5,811 nt of DNA from assembly GCA_020446285.1 (NCBI GenBank), contig JAGREZ010000332.1:177-5987 (forward strand), in the 5' to 3' direction. Both the position numbers and the translations under genes were made by a program. The notes beneath the pieces were generated by a model. It did not search any database and was not told the DNA's origin. It saw only the letters and a list, made by a program, of their open reading frames with translations. Position 1 is the first letter of the stretch. Each line of letters opens with the position of its first letter. Shown here piece by piece: positions 1-5,811 of the stretch. Origin of the DNA: Geminicoccaceae bacterium (GTDB lineage Bacteria > Pseudomonadota > Alphaproteobacteria > Geminicoccales > Geminicoccaceae).

Positions 1-92
1 CCGACCGACCCGTTGTCTTTCATTCCCTATCATGTTACGCCTCATCGGTTTGACTTTGTGCAGGAAAATCAACAAACTCCGGCAACAAGCCT

Positions 93-99
93 GGAGCGG
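93..99 (+). promoter_or_regulatory. Ribosome binding site of the rcdA-like gene
   Basis: GGAGCGG, with its GGAG core 9 bases before the ATG at 106. It decides the start at 106 over the in-frame TTG at 13, which has no purine-rich stretch at a suitable distance. Confidence 0.6.
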
Positions 100-105
100 A
101 ACCCC

Positions 106-546
106 ATGTCGGTCGTACCCCTCGGCAGCCACGGACCATCCCGTCGCCGATCGCTGCTCGATATGTTGCTTGACGAGGCCGTCGAGCTTGCCGAAGCCGT
201 CCGCGACTATATTTCCGAACGCATCCCGCAGGATGTGAATGCCGTGAATGCCGTCGACAGGCTCCGTGAATCGGCGGAGATCAGCCGGATCACCTCGCGG
301 GTGAGCTTCAGTGTGGCATGGCTGCTGTCGCGCCGGGCGGTGCTCGCGGGCGAGATCAGCCACGAGGAGAGCCTCGACGACGCCTATCGCCTCGGCGGCA
401 CGGGCATCTGCGATGTCGAGGGTGACCTTCCCTCGACGGCCCCGAGCCGGTTCCACGGTCTCAGTCAACGCTCGCACAGCCTGTACACACGCATTTCGCG
501 TCTCGACCGCGACCTCGACGGCAAGGCGGGCCCGCTGCCCGGCTGA
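106..546 (+). CDS. rcdA: DUF1465 / RcdA-like protein (putative regulator of CtrA degradation)
   Basis: Small soluble protein of 146 residues with no signal peptide or membrane segment. The family (DUF1465) includes Caulobacter RcdA, a three-helix-bundle dimer that acts as an adaptor in ClpXP degradation of CtrA and other cell-cycle proteins. What is seen: a helical block at residues 16-38 rich in Leu, Glu and Ala; a second helix at about 51-82 with the family-like pattern SRITSRVSFSVAWLLSRRAV and then AGEIS; and a third helix at about 115-138 ending in SLYTRISRLDRDL. The ATG at 106 is preferred because GGAG (93-96) lies 9 bases upstream. The frame stays open upstream to a TTG at 13, but that extension looks unlike the family. 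The C-terminal tail after the last helix is short (about 8 residues). Family assignment is from memory of its pattern and is good. The CtrA-turnover role is inferred from Caulobacter and may differ here. Confidence 0.8.
   Translation: MSVVPLGSHGPSRRRSLLDMLLDEAVELAEAVRDYISERIPQDVNAVNAVDRLRESAEISRITSRVSFSVAWLLSRRAVLAGEISHEESLDDAYRLGGTGICDVEGDLPSTAPSRFHGLSQRSHSLYTRISRLDRDLDGKAGPLPG
235..252 (+). repeat. Perfect 9-bp tandem duplication inside the rcdA-like gene
   Basis: The unit GTGAATGCC occurs twice in direct succession (235-243 and 244-252), giving Val-Asn-Ala twice at residues 44-49. It is in frame and falls in the presumed loop between the first and second helix, so it should be tolerated. 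It looks like a replication-slippage duplication of three codons. Confidence 0.7.
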
Positions 547-549
547 CGC

Positions 550-576
550 CGGCATGCTCCCTCTCCCGCAATGCCG
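550..576. other. Imperfect stem-loop just after the rcdA-like stop codon
   Basis: CGGCATGC (550-557) pairs with GCAATGCCG (568-576), leaving one bulged A at 570. This gives an 8-bp stem around a 10-base pyrimidine loop, starting 4 bases after the TGA at 544-546. No T-run follows, so it is not a classic intrinsic terminator. It could protect the 3' end of the transcript or be a chance structure in GC-rich DNA. Confidence 0.35.
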
Positions 577-629
577 CTGGTCTGCACGGTCGCGGATCCA
601 GCGGAGCATGGTCCGGCGATGAGGCTTGA

Positions 630-1919
<1,290 letters not shown>

Positions 1920-1991
1920 ACGGAACAACGACGAACCTATATGCGGGCGAAAAGCGCCAACGCGGCCCGTGGGCGTTTGCAGCAGCGAGGC

Positions 1992-1996
1992 GGGGA
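1992..1996 (+). promoter_or_regulatory. Ribosome binding site of the MFS gene
   Basis: GGGGA lies 8 bases before the ATG at 2005, with a second purine block, GAGG, at 1987-1990. Both sit downstream of the alternative in-frame ATG at 1969, which argues for the later start. Confidence 0.55.
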
Positions 1997-2004
1997 CCAT
2001 CATC

Positions 2005-3225
2005 ATGACGGGAGGACGCTGGCCCGCCTTCCGCCATGCGGGTTTCACATTCTACTGGCTCTCCAGCCTGCTGGCGAGTTTTGCCGTCCAGATCTCCAGT
2101 GTCTCGGTTGCATGGCAGGTCTATGACATCACCCGCGACCCGTTCGATCTCGGGCTGGTCGGCCTCATCCAGTTCACACCCGCCTTTCTTCTCGTGCTGG
2201 TCACCGGCGCCGCCGCCGACCGGTTCGGCCGGCGCACGATCATGGCCGCGGCCCTTCTCGGCGAGGGAAGCTGCGCCATCCTTCTCCTCTGGTTCGCCTG
2301 GACGGGGATCGATCATGTCTGGCCGATCTTCCTCGTGCTCGCGGCATTCGGGATCTCCCGGGCCTTCTTCAATCCGGCTTCATCCTCGCTGGTTGCCAAT
2401 CTCGTCCCGGCCGGACATCTCGCCAACGCCATCGCGCTCAGCACCACCGCAAGGCAGATCGCGACCATCGCCGGGCCGGTTGCCGGCGGCCTGCTCTACG
2501 GCCTTTCGGCGACGACCGCCTATTCCATCGCCGTCTTCTTCTTCATCGCCGCCGGCCTGCTCGTCACCTTCATTCCCCGGCCGGCGCGAAGGATGACCAC
2601 GGAACCCGTCGCACTGCAGACCATTCTCGCCGGGTTCAGCTATATCTGGCGGGAACCGGTGGTGCTCGGCGCCATTTCCCTCGATCTCTTCGCCGTGCTG
2701 CTTGGCGGCGCCGTCGCCCTCATGCCCGTCTATGCCCGCGACATTCTCGACCTTGGCCCCTGGGGTCTTGGCCTCCTGCGCGCGGCACCGGGTGTCGGCG
2801 CCATACTCGTCGGGTTCTGGCTGGCCTTTCACCCCCTGCGCGACCATGCCGGCATCATCCTGCTCGTCTTTGTCGGCCTGTTCGGCCTCGCCACCGCCAT
2901 CTTCGGACTATCGACGACGACGTGGATTTCCATCCTCGCGCTGCTCTTCGTCGGCGGTTGTGACATGGTGAGCGTCTACATCCGCGAGACCATGATCCAG
3001 ATCTGGACACCCGACGCCCTGCGCGGGCGGGTCAATGCCGTGAACATGGTCTTTGTCGGTGCTTCCAACGAACTCGGCGAGTTTCGCGCCGGCGCCATGG
3101 CGGCATGGATCGGCACGGTCGCGGCCGTATCGCTCGGCGGCATCGCCACGCTGTCCGTCGCCCTTCTCTGGGCCCGCCTGTTCCCCGACATGCGGCGGAT
3201 CCGCCACCTCGACGGCAGGCACTGA
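2005..3225 (+). CDS. MFS exporter, EntS/MFS_3 (DHA3)-like
   Basis: Inner-membrane transporter of 406 residues with about 12 hydrophobic segments (roughly 14-40, 48-70, 80-99, 105-125, 148-167, 171-190, 217-241, 251-275, 283-301, 307-325, 346-362 and 370-391). The loop after TM2 carries MFS motif A, GAAADRFGRRTIM (68-80). TM5 carries GPVAGG (157-162), as in the proton antiporter motif C. ASNELGEF (353-360) is typical of the MFS_3 group, which contains the enterobactin exporter EntS and many uncharacterised efflux pumps. Export of a small molecule with proton antiport is therefore likely. The substrate cannot be read from the sequence, and no siderophore or antibiotic genes lie next to it. It starts 85 bp after aatA on the same strand, so co-transcription is possible. 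The start at 2005 removes a 12-residue leader that does not resemble an MFS N-terminus. Confidence 0.88.
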   Translation: MTGGRWPAFRHAGFTFYWLSSLLASFAVQISSVSVAWQVYDITRDPFDLGLVGLIQFTPAFLLVLVTGAAADRFGRRTIMAAALLGEGSCAILLLWFAWTGIDHVWPIFLVLAAFGISRAFFNPASSSLVANLVPAGHLANAIALSTTARQIATIAGPVAGGLLYGLSATTAYSIAVFFFIAAGLLVTFIPRPARRMTTEPVALQTILAGFSYIWREPVVLGAISLDLFAVLLGGAVALMPVYARDILDLGPWGLGLLRAAPGVGAILVGFWLAFHPLRDHAGIILLVFVGLFGLATAIFGLSTTTWISILALLFVGGCDMVSVYIRETMIQIWTPDALRGRVNAVNMVFVGASNELGEFRAGAMAAWIGTVAAVSLGGIATLSVALLWARLFPDMRRIRHLDGRH

Positions 3226-3362
3226 GAGACTCGCCAAGCACGGGCAGGACCAACGCCGCCGGCCATCATGCGCAGTTTCACCTATGTCCTGCGGCCAAAC
3301 GGCGACATTCGCGAAAACATGCATAACCGAATGCGATTTGGGCTCCGCCGGCGCTATCGAGC

Positions 3363-3368
3363 GGGAGG
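3363..3368 (+). promoter_or_regulatory. Strong ribosome binding site of the acyltransferase gene
   Basis: GGGAGG is the best Shine-Dalgarno match among the five genes and lies 10 bases before the ATG at 3379. It decides that start over the in-frame ATGs at 3268, 3319 and 3331 upstream and at 3391 downstream. Confidence 0.7.
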
Positions 3369-3378
3369 CTTCTTACCT

Positions 3379-4962
3379 ATGGTACGCCGCATGAGGAACG
3401 CAAAAGTTGGTCACATCGCGAGCTTGCACGCGCTGCGGGGTATAGCCGCGCTCGGCGTCGTCGCCCTGCATCTGAGCGAGGCGACGCCGGGCCTGCCCGT
3501 TCGTGCATATACCGATCTGATCGCCAACATGTTCTACGCCGTGGATCTCTTCTTCATCCTGAGCGGCGTGGTCATGGCGGCGGTCTATGGCCACATGTTC
3601 GAGGCTTCGGTCAGCGCCCGCGACTGCGCCGTGTTCCTCATCGCCCGGGTCGCACGCATCTGGCCGATGCTGGCGATCGCTTCCGTTCTCGCCCTTCTGG
3701 CAAGTCTCGCATCGCAGCAGGCGGGAACCGTCATCGCGAGTTCGGGCGGCCTGACCGCGAGTTTTCTTGCCGAGTTCTTCGGGCTTTCGGGCTGGTTCGA
3801 CTGGGCCTGGCTGAATCCCCCCTCCTGGTCCCTCTCGGCCGAGTTCGCGGTCTATCTCGCGACCCCTTTCCTCATTCTCGCCTTCAAGCGGGCTTCCCTT
3901 CGCCTTTCACTCGCGATGCTCGTCATCCTGCCGCTTGCACCGGGCCTTCTGTACGGCCTCGCGACCTCGCATTTCCTTCAGCATCCGCTGGGCGCCGAAC
4001 TGCCGCTGGGCTATTTTCTCGTCGCACCGGAAGCGACCTGGTTCTGGAACATGAAGGGTCCGTTCATAATCATGCGGGCGCTCTCCATGTTCCTCTGTGG
4101 TCTGGCACTGTTCCGTATCGCCCGATCGGGTCATCTCGAACGATGGTCTGGTCCGGCAAGCCTCGCGATCGTCCTCGCCCTGCTTCTCGCCGGACTGCAT
4201 CTCGGCATTCCGAGACTGCTCGTATTCCTGCTCATGATCGCACTGGTCGCCTGCGCACTCGGCGGGCGCATGCGCAACCACCGGATCTTCGCAAAACCCC
4301 TTCTCTACAGGCTCGGCGAGATCTCCCTCGGCGTCTATCTGATCCACTGGCCGCTGATCGAACTGACCCGGGCCGCATGGGCGACGCTGGGCACATCTCC
4401 CATCAGCGAGGCCGGCCCGCTCCTCTCGCTTGCCTTCATCGTCATGACCGGTGCCATCATCATTGCCTGCGCCAACCTCTTCTACACCCTGTTCGAGGTG
4501 CCCGCACGCCGGGGCATCCGCAAGGGCGGGCAGCGCCTGCTCGGCAAGGGCAACGGATCGCCACTGCTTGCAAGGGCGGGAATGCGCCGCACCATCGTGA
4601 CCGCCGCACTCTCGACAGCGATCGTCTTCCTCTGCATCCCGGCGGGGATCCTCTCGCAGGGATTCCTCGTTCGCGCGCCCGACGCGGCGCAGACCCCGTC
4701 CATCCTCCGCGTCGACCAACTGCCATCGGGAGCGGCCATCATCTTCGACCATACAGCACCGCTTCCCGTTCGTGTCCGCAACAGTGATACCGCTTACGCC
4801 TATCTCGGGCCGCATGGCCGCAACGCCACCGTGCTCGCACCCGGAATGCCGCTCGAAATCATGGTCGAAGGACGACCAGATCTTTCCGTACCGGCACGAA
4901 TAGCCATACAGGCCGGACGGAATCATGCCGTCGTCGAAGTATCCTCCCGACATTCTCCCTGA
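3379..4962 (+). CDS. Acyltransferase-3 family membrane O-acyltransferase with C-terminal periplasmic domain
   Basis: Integral membrane protein of 527 residues. The AT3 family (ExoZ, OafA/OafB, NodX type) moves acetyl or other acyl groups across the inner membrane onto sugars of exopolysaccharide, O-antigen or peptidoglycan. Motifs seen: Arg20-x10-His31 in the first TM segment, matching the family's essential R-x10-H; LFFILSG (57-63); Arg90-x2-Arg93 in the loop before IWP; WSLSAEF (150-156) followed by a Tyr; and ISLGVYLIHWPL (315-326). About ten TM helices end near residue 375. A basic cytoplasmic linker (376-404) follows, then an extra TM helix (about 405-423) and about 98 residues (430-527) predicted to be periplasmic and strand-rich. 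That tail has no GDS signature of the SGNH domains often fused to AT3 proteins. The Wzz-family gene that follows suggests the substrate is an exported polysaccharide. The exact acyl group and acceptor are unknown. Confidence 0.9.
   Translation: MVRRMRNAKVGHIASLHALRGIAALGVVALHLSEATPGLPVRAYTDLIANMFYAVDLFFILSGVVMAAVYGHMFEASVSARDCAVFLIARVARIWPMLAIASVLALLASLASQQAGTVIASSGGLTASFLAEFFGLSGWFDWAWLNPPSWSLSAEFAVYLATPFLILAFKRASLRLSLAMLVILPLAPGLLYGLATSHFLQHPLGAELPLGYFLVAPEATWFWNMKGPFIIMRALSMFLCGLALFRIARSGHLERWSGPASLAIVLALLLAGLHLGIPRLLVFLLMIALVACALGGRMRNHRIFAKPLLYRLGEISLGVYLIHWPLIELTRAAWATLGTSPISEAGPLLSLAFIVMTGAIIIACANLFYTLFEVPARRGIRKGGQRLLGKGNGSPLLARAGMRRTIVTAALSTAIVFLCIPAGILSQGFLVRAPDAAQTPSILRVDQLPSGAAIIFDHTAPLPVRVRNSDTAYAYLGPHGRNATVLAPGMPLEIMVEGRPDLSVPARIAIQAGRNHAVVEVSSRHSP
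4666..4959 (+). other. Uncharacterised C-terminal periplasmic domain of the acyltransferase
   Basis: Residues 430-527 follow the eleventh hydrophobic segment. They alternate hydrophobic and polar residues in short runs (SILRVDQL, AAIIFDH, PVRVRNS, LEIMVEG, ARIAIQAG, HAVVEVSS), as in a small beta-sandwich. There is no Cys and no serine-hydrolase signature. It may bind carbohydrate or position the acceptor, but that is inference. Confidence 0.5.
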
Positions 4963-5033
4963 AGATGACCTTCTTTCATTGAATTCCCGCATGCATACCT
5001 CAAGGTGCCATTCATGACCTATCCGGGAACGTT

Positions 5034-5052
5034 CACGGCGTCTTTCGCCGTG
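5034..5052. other. Perfect 7-bp GC-rich hairpin
   Basis: CACGGCG (5034-5040) and CGCCGTG (5046-5052) are exact reverse complements around a 5-base loop, TCTTT. Only scattered T residues follow, so a standard intrinsic terminator is unlikely. It abuts the GAACGTTC palindrome and shares its last bases with the next inverted repeat. Confidence 0.55.
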
Positions 5053-5068
5053 CAAGAAGTCCTTGCGC
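5050..5068. other. Second inverted repeat, overlapping the first hairpin
   Basis: GCAAG (5052-5056) and CTTGC (5062-5066) pair around AAGTC. The stem extends to 7 bp if one G-T wobble is allowed. It uses the last bases of the 5034-5052 hairpin, so the two full structures exclude each other in RNA. Confidence 0.4.
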
Positions 5069-5135
5069 TTGCTAGACAAGATGAACGTGGGCGGGTGTCG
5101 TTCAATCACGATTCCCGTAAAGTTGAGCTGGCATT

Positions 5136-5165
5136 CCACCACCGGGTCGACCGGTCTTCGGGTGG
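5136..5165. other. Compound stem-loop 20 bases before the Wzz-family start codon
   Basis: CCACCACCGG (5136-5145) can pair with CCGGT (5151-5155) plus GGTGG (5161-5165), with the 5-base bulge CTTCG between them and GTCGA in the loop. This gives 10 bp of mostly G-C pairing just upstream of the ribosome binding site, where it could affect translation. Chance pairing in GC-rich DNA cannot be excluded. Confidence 0.4.
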
Positions 5166-5185
5166 CGGCATGGACGGAAACGCGC

Positions 5186-5811
5186 ATGGCAACAATTGAA
5201 TCGCGAGAAATCGCGCTGAATGACGGGCGTCAGCTCTCGACGCCGCGTCCGGCGCCCGTTTCTGCGCCAACGCAGAATGTCCTCGAGGTCGATCTGTTCG
5301 ACATCCTTCGCGCGATCTGGCGACGGCGCTGGACGGTCGTCGCGACCATGCTCATCGGCGGCATGCTCGCCTTCGTCGCGGCAATGCTGTGGCCAACGAC
5401 ATACAGCAGCAGCACGCGGGTCATGCTGGAGAGCCGCCAGACCAGGGTGGTCGATTCCAGCTCGGTCCTGAGCGACCTCGATCCGACCGACGAGGTGATC
5501 GAGACGGAAATCGAGGTCATTCTCTCCCGCTCGGTGCGGGAGCTTGCGGCATTGCGCGCCAATCTGCCGCTTCTTCTCGAACGCCGCGCGGCGGGTCGTG
5601 ACGAACAGGTCATCGAACGGCTGCAACGCTGGTGGTGGGAACTGGCCCTGCCGCAACTCCACGAGCGTCTGCCGCAGGCCTGGGCACAGTGGCTTCCGGA
5701 ACGCGAGCCGCAGGCGGCCAAGACGCTCGATGATGCCGTCGCCTATCTCTACGACCACCTTTCGGCGCGCCAGGTCGGCAATACGTCGGTCATCTCGATT
5801 TCGGTCACCGA
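5186..5811 (+). CDS. Wzz/GumC/ExoP-family polysaccharide co-polymerase, N-terminal part (partial)
   Basis: The reading frame is open from the ATG at 5186 to the edge, giving 208 residues and two extra bases; the 3' end lies outside. A weak GGACGGA (5172-5178) sits 7 bases upstream of the ATG. Wzz-family proteins span the inner membrane and set the chain length and export of exopolysaccharide, capsule or O-antigen. Seen here: a Pro-rich cytoplasmic N-terminus (1-33); VDLFDILRAIWRRRW (35-49), the typical motif before TM1; TM1 at about 50-70, ending in WPTTY; then STRVMLE (76-82), EVIETEIEVILSRSV (103-117) and GNTSVISISVT (198-208), which match the periplasmic start of the family. A Trp-rich stretch lies at 148-173. 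Whether a C-terminal tyrosine-kinase domain is fused, as in ExoP-type proteins, cannot be seen. Its place after the acyltransferase suggests the beginning of an exopolysaccharide locus. Confidence 0.9.
   Translation, partial: MATIESREIALNDGRQLSTPRPAPVSAPTQNVLEVDLFDILRAIWRRRWTVVATMLIGGMLAFVAAMLWPTTYSSSTRVMLESRQTRVVDSSSVLSDLDPTDEVIETEIEVILSRSVRELAALRANLPLLLERRAAGRDEQVIERLQRWWWELALPQLHERLPQAWAQWLPEREPQAAKTLDDAVAYLYDHLSARQVGNTSVISISVT

Larger units (their letters stand above)
4963..5185. promoter_or_regulatory. Structured 223-bp leader upstream of the Wzz-family gene
   Basis: This is the longest gene-free stretch in the window. Its first 60 bases are less GC-rich than the surrounding genes. It contains an 8-bp palindrome, GAACGTTC (5027-5034), and three inverted repeats listed separately. 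No convincing -35/-10 pair was found. It is a plausible place for the promoter and control of the polysaccharide locus; the evidence is position and structure only. Confidence 0.35.

Noticed and set aside
50..78. TTGACT at 50-55 as a -35 box for the rcdA-like gene
   Set aside because: At 16-18 bases spacing the best -10 (CAAACT, 73-78) matches only 3 of 6 positions, too weak to call a promoter.
1955..1977. Possible hairpin between aatA and the MFS gene
   Set aside because: Only 4-5 bp stems (CGCC with GGCG, or AACGC with GCGTT) around long loops, and no T-run. This is expected by chance in GC-rich DNA.
3268..3378. Upstream in-frame ATGs that would extend the acyltransferase by up to 37 residues
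   Set aside because: These starts lack a good ribosome binding site and the added residues are basic and unlike the family N-terminus. GGGAGG at 3363-3368 points to 3379.
3318..4997. CATGCATA present in both the gap before the acyltransferase and the gap before the Wzz-family gene
   Set aside because: The flanking bases differ and the distance to the start codons differs widely, so two copies of an 8-mer are not enough to propose a shared operator.
3907..5187. Long open frame on the minus strand (426 codons) opposite the acyltransferase
   Set aside because: Its product is rich in charged residues and Gly with no recognisable motif, as expected opposite a GC-rich gene for a hydrophobic protein. 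The + strand here has clear acyltransferase-3 motifs.
5005..5199. Small GTG-start open frame of 64 codons overlapping the Wzz-family start
   Set aside because: No ribosome binding site, no family resemblance, and it runs through the inverted repeats of the leader. It overlaps the real start at 5186 by 14 bases.

Overview
The window is GC-rich and tightly packed, with five protein-coding genes all on the + strand and the last one cut off by the window edge. The first gene encodes a DUF1465/RcdA-family protein, a family essentially confined to Alphaproteobacteria. The aminotransferase resembles alphaproteobacterial AatA enzymes. Together with the GC-rich codon use, these point to an alphaproteobacterium, probably of the Hyphomicrobiales (Rhizobiales) or a nearby order. 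The species cannot be told from the sequence.

Layout from left to right. Bases 1-105 are leader sequence. Bases 106-546 encode a small helical RcdA-like protein, whose Caulobacter relative is a ClpXP adaptor in cell-cycle proteolysis. Bases 547-713 form a 167-bp gap that starts with an imperfect stem-loop. Bases 714-1919 encode a class I, subgroup 1-beta-like aspartate aminotransferase with all expected catalytic residues. After 85 bp, bases 2005-3225 encode a 12-TM major facilitator exporter of the EntS/MFS_3 (DHA3) type. After 153 bp, bases 3379-4962 encode an acyltransferase-3 membrane O-acyltransferase that carries an extra C-terminal TM helix and a periplasmic domain of about 98 residues. 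A 223-bp gap with several inverted repeats follows. From 5186 to the edge runs the N-terminal part of a Wzz/GumC/ExoP-type polysaccharide co-polymerase.

The left half (rcdA, aatA, MFS) looks like chromosomal housekeeping or accessory backbone. The right half (acyltransferase, Wzz family) looks like the edge of an exopolysaccharide or capsule locus: one protein would decorate sugar repeat units with acyl groups, the other would control chain length and export. No RNA gene, CRISPR array, mobile element or attachment site was recognised. No clearly new system is visible. The points most worth a second look are the uncharacterised C-terminal domain of the acyltransferase and the structured leader before the Wzz-family gene.
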